From contig JASLGB010000389.1 in assembly GCA_030150315.1 (NCBI GenBank), positions 1 through 6,826 on the forward strand: a DNA stretch of 6,826 nt, read 5' to 3'. The translations under genes and the position numbers were made by a program. Below, piece after piece: positions 1-5,429 of this stretch. Source of the DNA: Dokdonella sp. (GTDB taxonomy: Bacteria; Pseudomonadota; Gammaproteobacteria; Xanthomonadales; Rhodanobacteraceae). The notes beneath the pieces were generated by a model. That model saw nothing but the letters and a program-made list of their open reading frames with translations. It had not been told where the DNA came from and made no database searches. Position 1 is the first letter of the stretch. The number at the start of each line of letters is the position of its first letter.

Positions 1-2
1 GG

Positions 3-236
3 CATTTCGATCAACTGCATGATTTCACCATCGTCCTCAGCGTCGAGAAGCTCCTGCACAAGGCAGAAGCCACAATCCAGCTTTCCGGCAAGACGCTGCA
101 TGCCGACGCCACCGCCGCCGACATGTACGCCGCGATCGACGCGCTCGTCGACAAGGCCGTGAACCAGGTGCGCAAACACAAGGAAAAAGTCGGCGACCAC
201 AACGCCGATGCGGTGCGCGCGGCCCGATACAGTTAA
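3..236 (+). CDS. hpf: Ribosome hibernation promoting factor Hpf, C-terminal part (5' end outside window)
   Basis: This is the 3' end of an open frame that enters from the left edge and stops at TAA 234-236, leaving 77 visible codons. The translation has the Hpf/RaiA pattern: a beta strand (TIVLSVEKLLHKAEATIQL), then DMYAAIDALVDKAVNQVRKHKEK, a helix rich in Asp and Lys. Family members bind the 30S decoding region in stationary phase and promote inactive 100S ribosome dimers. The protein ends soon after the KHKEK helix with no extra C-terminal dimerisation domain, so it looks like the short form. In related bacteria this gene lies between rpoN and ptsN, which matches its place here. The N-terminus and start cannot be seen. 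The identification is firm because the C-terminal helix is distinctive and ptsN follows. Confidence 0.93.
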   Translation, partial: HFDQLHDFTIVLSVEKLLHKAEATIQLSGKTLHADATAADMYAAIDALVDKAVNQVRKHKEKVGDHNADAVRAARYS

Positions 237-262
237 GCTACGCGCGTTGCCGCGGCGAATGA

Positions 263-276
263 GCGGATTTTTCCGC
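263..276 (+). other. Small stem-loop after hpf
   Basis: The arms GCGGA (263-267) and TCCGC (272-276) pair perfectly around a TTTT loop. G261-A262 can extend the stem by pairing with T278-C279 across a bulged C277. It lies 27 bases after the hpf stop in the hpf-ptsN spacer. No T-tract follows, so it is not a classical intrinsic terminator. It could slow 3' decay of hpf mRNA or be chance in GC-rich DNA. Confidence 0.35.
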
Positions 277-309
277 CTCCTTCGCACGTGGGCGACAGGG
301 AGCAATACT

Positions 310-339
310 GGACACCGGCCGCATCCGCGACCGGTGTCC
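310..339 (+). other. Perfect 9-bp inverted repeat in the hpf-ptsN spacer
   Basis: GGACACCGG (310-318) and CCGGTGTCC (331-339) are exact reverse complements around a 12-base loop. C308-G341 and a T309/G340 wobble could lengthen the stem. It is the strongest structure in the 194-base gap between hpf and ptsN. The bases after it are purine rich (GGATTGGAGG) with no T-run. Possible roles are a terminator without U-tract, a processing or stability element for the ptsN message, or an operator. The rest of the spacer (237-430) shows no convincing -35/-10 pair and no coding pattern. Confidence 0.45.
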
Positions 340-430
340 GGGATTGGAGGCGCGGCTCGTCCGTGACCGTTTTCTCCGGCGGAGTGGCAGGAAGAACTCC
401 CCGGGATCCAGCCGGAAACCGCATCCACCC

Positions 431-889
431 ATGCCTTTTCTTGACCTGCTGACCCCCGGGCGGGTACGCACCGATATCGTCGCCACCGACAAGGCGGACC
501 TGATATCCGAACTGGCGACCCTGCTGGCCGATGGCCACGATGACGCCGACGACGTGCGCGATGCGCTGCTGGCCCGCGAAAAGCTCGGCAGCACCGGACT
601 TGGCCTTGGCGTCGCGATTCCGCACGGTCGAAGTCCTGCGATCACCCGCGCCCGCGCCGCCTTCGTGCGGCTGGCGACACCGATCGATTTCAAGTCCGCC
701 GACCAGCAGCCGGTCGACCTGGTCGCCGCGCTGATCGTGCCGGCGCAGTTCACCGACCAGCACCTGCAATTGCTGGCCGAACTGGCCGAGCTGTTCTCCA
801 ACAGCGACATCACCGACAGCCTGCGCGCAGCGCGCGGCGACGACGGCTTGCACACGGCGCTGCGCAAAGGCCTGAGGGCCTCGGGCTGA
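431..889 (+). CDS. ptsN: PTS EIIA-Ntr, nitrogen-related regulatory phosphocarrier
   Basis: A 152-residue protein of the fructose/nitrogen EIIA family, near the usual 150-165. It opens MPFLDLLTPGRV, and the active-site block GLGLGVAIPHGR (57-67) contains the phosphorylated histidine, H65 here (H73 in E. coli PtsN). The C-terminal part, with VDLVAALIVPAQFTDQHLQLLAELAELF, matches the conserved fold. PtsN is a cytoplasmic phosphate acceptor without an attached permease. In other proteobacteria it controls potassium transport, stress responses and sigma-54-related functions through its phosphorylation state. ATG 431 was chosen because the family N-terminus begins there. A TTG at 344 would add 29 basic, unconserved residues. 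There is no clear Shine-Dalgarno before 431. hprK follows after 69 bases in the same direction. The phosphate donor is probably HPr and enzyme I encoded downstream, because no GAF-containing PtsP is seen here. Confidence 0.95.
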   Translation: MPFLDLLTPGRVRTDIVATDKADLISELATLLADGHDDADDVRDALLAREKLGSTGLGLGVAIPHGRSPAITRARAAFVRLATPIDFKSADQQPVDLVAALIVPAQFTDQHLQLLAELAELFSNSDITDSLRAARGDDGLHTALRKGLRASG

Positions 890-913
890 GGGGCTTCTCC
901 CCGCCCTTGTCGC

Positions 914-929
914 CATGGTGGCCGCCATG
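914..929 (+). other. Short stem-loop between ptsN and hprK
   Basis: CATGG (914-918) pairs with CCATG (925-929), and a T919/G924 wobble closes a four-base GGCC loop. It sits in the 69-base ptsN-hprK gap, about 30 bases before the hprK start. There is no T-tract. The hprK ATG at 959 has no obvious Shine-Dalgarno, so local structure might affect its translation, but a stem this short could be chance. Confidence 0.25.
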
Positions 930-958
930 ACCTTCGACTCCCGACCGGATCTCCTCTC

Positions 959-1909
959 ATGGACCGCATGACCGCACGCCAGCTGTTCGACAGCGTCGGC
1001 GAGCGACTCGCGCTGCGCTGGGTGACCGGGCTGCGCGGCGAAAACCGCCTGATCGAGACCGGCGGAAACCTGACGCGACGTCCCTCGCTGGTCGGCTACC
1101 TCAATATCATCTACCCCAACAAGGTGCAGATCATCGGCACCGAGGAGCTCGACTACCTCGACAGCCTGGATTCGCGCCAACGCTGGGAAACGGTCGAGAA
1201 GATCGTTGCCTACAAGCCGACCGCCCTGCTCGTCACCAAGGACCAGCCGATTCCTGGTGACCTGCGCGAGGCCACCGAGGAAACCGACACGCCGCTGTGG
1301 CAAAGCCACAAGCGCGGGCACGAGCTGTTGACCTACCTGCAATACCACCTTGCCCGCACGCTGGCGCAGCAGGTGACGCTGCATGGCGTATTGATGGAGG
1401 TCTACTCCATCGGCGTGCTGATCACCGGCGAAAGCGGTACCGGCAAGAGCGAACTGGCGCTGGAACTGATCACGCGCGGCCATCGGCTGGTGGCCGACGA
1501 TGCGCCGGAATTCACCCTCATCGCACCCGACGTGATCGACGGCGCCTGTCCGGAAATCCTGCGCGACCTGCTCGAAGTGCGCGGGCTGGGCGTGCTGAAC
1601 ATCCGCGACATGTTCGGCCAGACCGCGGTGAAGCCGTCCAAGTATCTGCGTCTGATCGTGCATCTCAAGCCACAGAAACTCGACGCGCCCGGCGATCCGA
1701 TGACGCGCCTGACCGGCGATGTCGGCTACCGGGAAGTACTCGGCGTACAGGTGCCGCAGATCATCATTCCGGTCGCGCCCGGCCGCAACATCGCCGTGCT
1801 CGCAGAAGCCGCCGTGCGCAGCCACATGCTCAAGAGCAAGGGTTTCGACCCCGCCCAAACCTTCATCGACCGACAGGCGCACCAGATGCGCCGCCTTCCG
1901 CCATGGTAG
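959..1909 (+). CDS. hprK: HPr(Ser) kinase/phosphorylase
   Basis: A 316-residue protein, the standard HprK length. The N-terminal domain (about 5-130) is the less conserved HprK_N fold. The catalytic domain follows with all hallmarks: LHGVL with catalytic His (H142), Walker A GESGTGKS (157-164) followed by E165, RGHRLVADD (173-181) with the Asp pair, and the signature LEVRGLGVLNIR (205-216). PVAPGRNIAVLAEAA (271-285) is the C-terminal conserved block. The enzyme works in the cytoplasm, phosphorylating HPr on Ser46 with ATP or pyrophosphate and reversing this with inorganic phosphate. The HPr encoded at 3352 has Ser46, so its partner is in the same operon. The start at ATG 959 fits the family; ATG 968, three codons in, is possible. 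Its 3' end overlaps rapZ by 7 bp. Sequence style resembles the Xanthomonas enzyme (from memory). Confidence 0.97.
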   Translation: MDRMTARQLFDSVGERLALRWVTGLRGENRLIETGGNLTRRPSLVGYLNIIYPNKVQIIGTEELDYLDSLDSRQRWETVEKIVAYKPTALLVTKDQPIPGDLREATEETDTPLWQSHKRGHELLTYLQYHLARTLAQQVTLHGVLMEVYSIGVLITGESGTGKSELALELITRGHRLVADDAPEFTLIAPDVIDGACPEILRDLLEVRGLGVLNIRDMFGQTAVKPSKYLRLIVHLKPQKLDAPGDPMTRLTGDVGYREVLGVQVPQIIIPVAPGRNIAVLAEAAVRSHMLKSKGFDPAQTFIDRQAHQMRRLPPW

Positions 1910-2793
1910 AAAACACCCCCGCGCCGGAATCGGCCTCCGAGCAGCTCATCATCGTCAGCGGCCTTTCCGGCTCCGGCAAGACGGTGGCGCTGCGCACGCT
2001 GGAAGACCTCGGCTTCTACTGCGTGGACAACCTTCCGGCCGCGCTGATGCCCGCCTTCGTGCAAGCGCTGTCGCACAACAGCTCCGGCCTCAGCCATCGC
2101 ATGGCGGTCGGTGTGGACGTGCGCAATCGCGCGGAAAACCTCAACCGCCTGCCGCAGATCCTTGCCGAGCTGGCGCAGTCGGACATCGGCTACCGCATCA
2201 TCTTTCTCGATACGCGCGACGACGTGCTGATCAAGCGCTACTCGGAAACGCGCCGCCGCCATCCGGTATCCGGCCACGAGCTTGGCCTTGCCGACTCGAT
2301 CGCCAAGGAGCGCCGCCTGCTGCGCCCGATGCTGGCGATGGCCGATCGCGTCATCGACACCAGCGACATCAACGTGCACCAGCTGCGCCGGCTTGTCCTG
2401 ACCGAGATGGGCCTTGCCGCCGGCGCGATGACCTTGCTGTTCGAGTCGTTCGCCTACCGTCGCGGCGTTCCGGTCGACGCGGACTTCATGTTCGATGCGC
2501 GCGCGCTGCCGAACCCGCACTGGGACGCCAAGCTGCGCCCGCTGTCCGGCCGCGACGCGCCGGTACGCGACTGGCTCGAAGCCAACGAGCAGGTGGGCGA
2601 ATTCCGCGACGACCTGCTGCGCCTGCTCGATCGCTGGCTGCCGCAATTCGAGCGCGACGGCCGCAGTTACGTCACCATCTGCATCGGCTGCAGCGGCGGC
2701 CGCCACCGTTCGGTCTACCTGGCCGAGCGCTTCGCCGAACATTTCCGGCAACGCTACGCGCAAGTGCTCACCTACCACCGGGAGCTGGAGTGA
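1903..2793 (+). CDS. rapZ: RapZ family RNase adapter / nucleotide-binding protein
   Basis: A 296-residue protein, close to the 280-300 of the family. The N-terminal P-loop domain has Walker A GLSGSGKT (20-27), then FYCVDNLP (38-45) and FLDTRDDVLIKRYSETRRRHP (101-121). The C-terminal domain has FDARALPNPHW (197-207), RPLSG (212-216) and the phosphate-binding loop IGCSGGRHRSVY (261-272). In E. coli RapZ binds the sRNAs GlmY and GlmZ and guides RNase E to control glmS; the Bacillus relative YvcJ is a nucleotide-binding protein. Here the chain ends ...YHRELE, without the Lys/Arg tail used by E. coli RapZ to bind RNA, and Arg267 stands where E. coli has Lys270. The GlmZ function should therefore not be assumed. 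The ATG lies inside the hprK stop region (7-bp overlap) with no Shine-Dalgarno, which suggests translational coupling. Confidence 0.96.
   Translation: MVENTPAPESASEQLIIVSGLSGSGKTVALRTLEDLGFYCVDNLPAALMPAFVQALSHNSSGLSHRMAVGVDVRNRAENLNRLPQILAELAQSDIGYRIIFLDTRDDVLIKRYSETRRRHPVSGHELGLADSIAKERRLLRPMLAMADRVIDTSDINVHQLRRLVLTEMGLAAGAMTLLFESFAYRRGVPVDADFMFDARALPNPHWDAKLRPLSGRDAPVRDWLEANEQVGEFRDDLLRLLDRWLPQFERDGRSYVTICIGCSGGRHRSVYLAERFAEHFRQRYAQVLTYHRELE
2780..2784 (+). promoter_or_regulatory. Shine-Dalgarno GGGAG before the small frame at 2793
   Basis: GGGAG (2780-2784) lies inside the last rapZ codons, 8 bases before ATG 2793. A second GGAG (2787-2790) lies only 2 bases away. By contrast ATG 2930 of the EIIA gene has no recognisable Shine-Dalgarno. 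The site supports translation initiation at 2793, although it also encodes rapZ residues and could be incidental. Confidence 0.4.
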
Positions 2794-2933
2794 TGGAAAC
2801 GGCGGTGCCGGCATCGGCCGGCAACCTGCGATTCGCGCAGGGCACATCCCGCGTTGCCGCAGTGCGTAGCGCGGATGCGCCGGGCCGGACATCGGCGTAC
2901 CTCCCCCGCTGCCCTTGCGGCCCGCGCCCATGA
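2793..2933 (+). CDS. Possible 46-aa small protein or translated leader between rapZ and EIIA
   Basis: ATG 2793-2795 shares its A with the rapZ stop (TGATG), and the frame ends at TGA 2931-2933, which overlaps the EIIA start (ATGA). A GGGAG Shine-Dalgarno sits 8 bases upstream. The product would be METAVPASAG... ending RCPCGPRP, rich in Ala, Arg and Pro, with a CxC pair and no membrane segment or family I recognise. Against a real protein: 11 of 46 sense codons end in A or T, more than in the neighbouring EIIA gene, and the DNA is largely stem-loops. It may be a leader whose translation carries ribosomes to the EIIA start, or plain spacer with coincidental overlaps. Confidence 0.3.
   Translation: METAVPASAGNLRFAQGTSRVAAVRSADAPGRTSAYLPRCPCGPRP
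2806..2897 (+). repeat. Run of stem-loops in the rapZ-EIIA spacer
   Basis: Four stem-loops follow one another. First, TGCCGG/CCGGCA (2806-2811 with 2818-2823). Second, CCTGCG/CGCAGG (2825-2830 with 2836-2841). Third, a 9-bp stem including two G-U pairs (2849-2857 with 2866-2874). Fourth, CGCCG/CGGCG (2878-2882 with 2893-2897). The first two are perfect. No T-tract follows any of them. Such clusters often limit downstream expression or protect upstream mRNA, and they resemble REP-type elements. Whether the sequence recurs in the genome cannot be judged from one window. Confidence 0.45.
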
Positions 2934-3322
2934 CCGTCGGCGTCCTGCTGATGACCCACGAGTCGATGGGCGCGGCGCTGGTCAGTGCGGCCAAGCACGT
3001 CCTCGGCCGCCTGCCGCTGCCGCTGGACGTGCAGGAGGTCGCCGCGGACGCCGACCCCGAAACGATGCTGCGCGCCGCCGCGGCCAGCGCGCGCGAGCTC
3101 GACCATGGCGACGGCGTGCTGGTCTTGTCCGACCTGTACGGCGCCACGCCCTGCAACATCGCGCGGCGCCTGCCCGATCTTGGCGTGCGCATGCATTGCG
3201 TCGCCGGATTGAACCTGCCCATGCTGCTGCGTGTCCTGAACTACCCGGAACAATCGCTCGACGAACTGGCCCAGACGGCCGCCATGGGTGGCCGTGGAGG
3301 CATCGTCGTCGACACCCCCTGA
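2930..3322 (+). CDS. PTS EIIA, mannose family, stand-alone
   Basis: A 130-residue single-domain protein like the N-terminal IIA domain of E. coli ManX. The active-site histidine is H10 in VGVLLMTHESMG, the same position as in ManX. The second conserved block VLVLSDLYGATPCNIA (63-78) holds Asp68, matching the aspartate that assists the histidine. The C-terminal part has VAGLNLPMLLRVL (91-103). It should accept phosphate from HPr-His15. No IIB, IIC or IID partner is in the window and the chain stops after the IIA domain, so a regulatory or output role is more likely than sugar import, which is an inference. ATG 2930 is chosen because it places the histidine at residue 10; a TTG at 2915 adds five residues. 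No Shine-Dalgarno is visible, and the start overlaps the stop of the small frame at 2793-2933. HPr follows after 29 bases. Confidence 0.93.
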   Translation: MTVGVLLMTHESMGAALVSAAKHVLGRLPLPLDVQEVAADADPETMLRAAAASARELDHGDGVLVLSDLYGATPCNIARRLPDLGVRMHCVAGLNLPMLLRVLNYPEQSLDELAQTAAMGGRGGIVVDTP

Positions 3323-3342
3323 AACGCCGCCACCACGACCGC

Positions 3343-3346
3343 GGAG
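3343..3346 (+). promoter_or_regulatory. Shine-Dalgarno of ptsH
   Basis: GGAG lies 5 bases before ATG 3352, in the 29-base gap after the EIIA stop. It fixes the HPr start, which is also the one that places the active histidine at residue 15. Confidence 0.6.
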
Positions 3347-3351
3347 CCCTC

Positions 3352-3621
3352 ATGCTCGAAAGGGAAATCACCATCAGCAACCGTCTTGGCCTGCACGCGC
3401 GCGCCTCGGCCAAGCTCGTGCAGCTGCTGCACAACTACGATGTAACCGCCTTCCTTTCCTGCCGCGGGAAGGAGGTCAACGCCAAGAGCATCATGGGCGT
3501 GATGATGCTGGCCGCCGGCCTCGGCACGCCGATCGTGCTGCGCACCGAAGGCCCGGACGAGGAAGCGGCCATGGCCGCCCTGGTCGACCTGTTCCAGAAC
3601 AAATTCGACGAGGGCCAATGA
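3352..3621 (+). CDS. ptsH: Phosphocarrier protein HPr
   Basis: An 89-residue HPr, the normal size. NRLGLHARASAKL (10-22) contains the phosphorylated His15 and Arg17. VNAKSIMGVMML (42-53) contains Ser46, the HprK target, at its canonical number. HPr is the small cytoplasmic carrier that takes phosphate from enzyme I on His15 and passes it to EIIA proteins. Phosphorylation at Ser46 by HprK lowers that transfer. Both regulatory residues are intact and both enzymes are encoded in the same operon, so dual control is expected. The start is supported by GGAG at 3343-3346 and by residue numbering. Its last bases overlap the enzyme I start (ATGA, 3618-3621). Confidence 0.97.
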   Translation: MLEREITISNRLGLHARASAKLVQLLHNYDVTAFLSCRGKEVNAKSIMGVMMLAAGLGTPIVLRTEGPDEEAAMAALVDLFQNKFDEGQ

Positions 3622-5354
3622 GGTCCGTCCTCACGGGAATCGGGGCCGCGCGCGGAATGGCGCTCGGTCGTGCTCGCCTCGAGCAACCCAGCCGTTATCT
3701 GGTCGACGAGACCCTGCTGACCGAGGACGAAGTCGAGGACGAACTCGAACGCCTGCAGCGCGCCATCGCGCTCGCGCGCGAGGAACTGAACGTCCTGCGC
3801 GAGAAGCTGCACGGCTCGCTCGCGCGCGAAGTGGCCGAATTCATCGACGCGCACAGCCTCATGCTGGCCGACCGCGAACTCACCGCCGGCGTTGCCGAGC
3901 TGATCCGCGTCGGGCGCTTCCGCGCCAGCGCCGCGCTGAAGATGCAGCGCGACCGGCTGGTCGCGGTGTTCGAGGCGATGGACGACCCGTACCTGCGCAG
4001 CCGCAAGGAAGACATCGAACACGTCATCGGCCGCGTGCAGGCGAGCCTCGTGCGCGAGTCGAGCCCGGAAGAACGCCGCCTTGCCGCGCGCGTCGGCGAA
4101 ATCCTGGTCAGCGACACGGTCGCGCCATCCGAGCTGGTGCCCTTGGCCGAACGCGGCACGCTCGGCGTCGTGCTTTCGTCGGGCAGCCAGGTGTCGCACA
4201 GCGCGATCCTCGCGCGATCCCTGCATTTGCCGATGATCGTTGCCGCGCACGAGGTCCTGTCGCGCATCCAGGACGACGACCTGGTCCTGATCAACGGCGA
4301 GAGCGGCGAGGTCGTCGTGCATCCCGGCGCGCAGGATCTCGCCCGCTACCGCCAGTGGCAGCGCGAGACCACGCAGAAGGGCAAGCGGCTGGCGCTGCTG
4401 CGCAATGCGGAAACGCGCACCAGCGACGGCGTGGTGATCTCGCTTCAGGCCAACGCCGAATCCCCCACCGACATCGCGCAGGCGCGTGCGCTCGGCGCGG
4501 CCGGCGTCGGCCTGTACCGCACTGAATTCCTGTTCCTGCAACGACGCGAAATTCCGAGCGAGGAGGAACAGTTCCTCGCCTACCGCGAGCTCGTGCTCGG
4601 CATGGGCGGCCTGCCGGTGACGATCCGCACGCTCGACCTCGGCGCCGACAAGGCCGATGCCAGCGGTCTGGTCATGGACGACGAGGAAAATCCCGCGCTC
4701 GGCGTGCGCGGCGTGCGTCTTTCTCTGCGCCACCCACAACTGCTGGCAACCCAGTTGCGCGCGATCCTGCGCGCAACCGGTTACGGCCCGATCCGTGTGC
4801 TGGTGCCGATGGTGTCCACCGTCGAGGAGGTCGTCAGCGTTCGCGCGCTGCTGCGCGAATGCGCGCGCGACCTGCGCAGCGCCGGCTACGAAATCGCCGA
4901 CCATGTCGAACTCGGCGCGATGATCGAAGTGCCCGCCGCCGCGATCGCCCTCGGCGGCATGATCGAATCGCTCGATTTCGTCTCGATTGGCACCAACGAC
5001 CTGGTGCAGTACACGCTCGCGGTCGATCGCAACAACGACCATCTCGCCAATCTCTACGACCCGCTGCACCCGGCCGTGCTGCAACTGATCGCGCAAACGA
5101 TCGAGACGGCGCAGCGTGCGAACCGCCGCGTGACCTTGTGCGGCGAGATGGCCGGCGACCGCCGCCATACGGCCTTGCTGATCGCGCTCGGACTGACCGA
5201 TTTCAGCATGCATCCGGGCGTGCTGCTGGAGGTGCGCGAAACCATCAACGCGCTCGACCGCGAGCGCGTGCGCGCGCACGCGCCGGCACTGCTTGGCGCC
5301 TCGACGCGCGCGCAGATCGAAAGCGTGCTGGAGAAAATCCGCGCCGGCGGCTGA
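3618..5354 (+). CDS. ptsI: PTS enzyme I, PEP-protein phosphotransferase
   Basis: A 578-residue enzyme I, typical length, with no N-terminal GAF domain, so PtsI-like rather than PtsP. Domains: HPr-binding helical and phosphohistidine part (about 1-230) with active His194 in GSQVSHSAILARSL, then a TIM-barrel PEP-binding part (about 262-560). Visible catalytic residues are R301 (GLYRTEFLF), R337 (TIRTLDLGADK), E437 (MIEVPA), N460-D461 (IGTNDLVQYTLAVDRNN) and C508 (LCGEMAG). These correspond to E. coli R296, R332, E431, N454-D455 and C502. The enzyme moves phosphate from PEP to its histidine and then to HPr. Oddity: the usual glycine-rich GG.TSH before the active histidine reads SSGSQVSH. ATG 3618 overlaps the HPr stop by 4 bp, with GAGGG at 3610-3614 just upstream. 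It is the last gene of the operon. Confidence 0.97.
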   Translation: MRSVLTGIGAARGMALGRARLEQPSRYLVDETLLTEDEVEDELERLQRAIALAREELNVLREKLHGSLAREVAEFIDAHSLMLADRELTAGVAELIRVGRFRASAALKMQRDRLVAVFEAMDDPYLRSRKEDIEHVIGRVQASLVRESSPEERRLAARVGEILVSDTVAPSELVPLAERGTLGVVLSSGSQVSHSAILARSLHLPMIVAAHEVLSRIQDDDLVLINGESGEVVVHPGAQDLARYRQWQRETTQKGKRLALLRNAETRTSDGVVISLQANAESPTDIAQARALGAAGVGLYRTEFLFLQRREIPSEEEQFLAYRELVLGMGGLPVTIRTLDLGADKADASGLVMDDEENPALGVRGVRLSLRHPQLLATQLRAILRATGYGPIRVLVPMVSTVEEVVSVRALLRECARDLRSAGYEIADHVELGAMIEVPAAAIALGGMIESLDFVSIGTNDLVQYTLAVDRNNDHLANLYDPLHPAVLQLIAQTIETAQRANRRVTLCGEMAGDRRHTALLIALGLTDFSMHPGVLLEVRETINALDRERVRAHAPALLGASTRAQIESVLEKIRAGG

Positions 5355-5365
5355 CCCGCGCCGGC
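5343..5365 (+). other. Stem-loop across the enzyme I stop codon
   Basis: GCCGGCG (5343-5349) pairs with CGCCGGC (5359-5365) around a nine-base loop that contains the TGA stop (5352-5354). No T-run follows. It may help stabilise or end the operon mRNA together with the larger hairpin at 5385-5419. Confidence 0.35.
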
Positions 5366-5384
5366 CAACCGAACCGACGGCATC

Positions 5385-5419
5385 CGCAGCGCGTGCAGGC
5401 CGAACCCGCACGCACTGCG
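5385..5419. terminator. Long hairpin between convergent genes, possible bidirectional terminator
   Basis: The arms 5385-5396 (CGCAGCGCGTGC) and 5408-5419 (GCACGCACTGCG) form 11 pairs with a single C/A mismatch. Two further G-C pairs (5398-5399 with 5405-5406) are possible inside the loop. It lies between the enzyme I stop at 5354 and the oxygenase stop at 5430, where two converging transcripts must end. Neither side has a T-tract, so it is not a textbook intrinsic terminator. Confidence 0.55.
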
Positions 5420-5429
5420 CACTGGCGTC

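Noticed and set aside
247..275. Possible sigma-70 promoter (TTGCCG with a 17-base gap)
   Set aside because: The -10 candidate (TTTCCG) is poor and falls inside a stem-loop, so it cannot be supported from sequence alone.
344..430. TTG start at 344 for ptsN, adding 29 residues
   Set aside because: The extra residues are basic and unlike PtsN. No Shine-Dalgarno precedes the TTG, and ATG 431 gives the family N-terminus.
233..1882. Long open frame (549 codons) on the - strand opposite ptsN and hprK
   Set aside because: It lies antisense to genes with clear catalytic motifs. Its His/Gln/Arg/Val-rich translation shows no family pattern. Such frames arise in GC-rich DNA opposite strongly biased codons.
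1297..1902. Open frame extending about 200 codons upstream of rapZ
   Set aside because: This part overlaps hprK in another frame and is Arg/Pro/Ala-rich shadow sequence. The RapZ family N-terminus begins near ATG 1903.
1726..3222. Long open frame (498 codons) on the - strand opposite rapZ and EIIA
   Set aside because: It crosses several + strand genes and their spacer with no recognisable domain, so it is an antisense shadow.
2854..3351. Possible EIIA-HPr fusion or frameshift suggested by an open frame running into HPr
   Set aside because: The upstream part is out of frame with EIIA and has no conserved motifs. EIIA and HPr are each complete with their own start and stop.
3288..3617. Open frame extending upstream of enzyme I
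   Set aside because: It overlaps HPr in another frame. Enzyme I begins MRSVLTGIGAARGMALG at ATG 3618, which fits the family.
3435..5411. Long open frame (658 codons) on the - strand opposite enzyme I
   Set aside because: It mirrors the enzyme I codons and shows no motif. Enzyme I on the + strand is certain.
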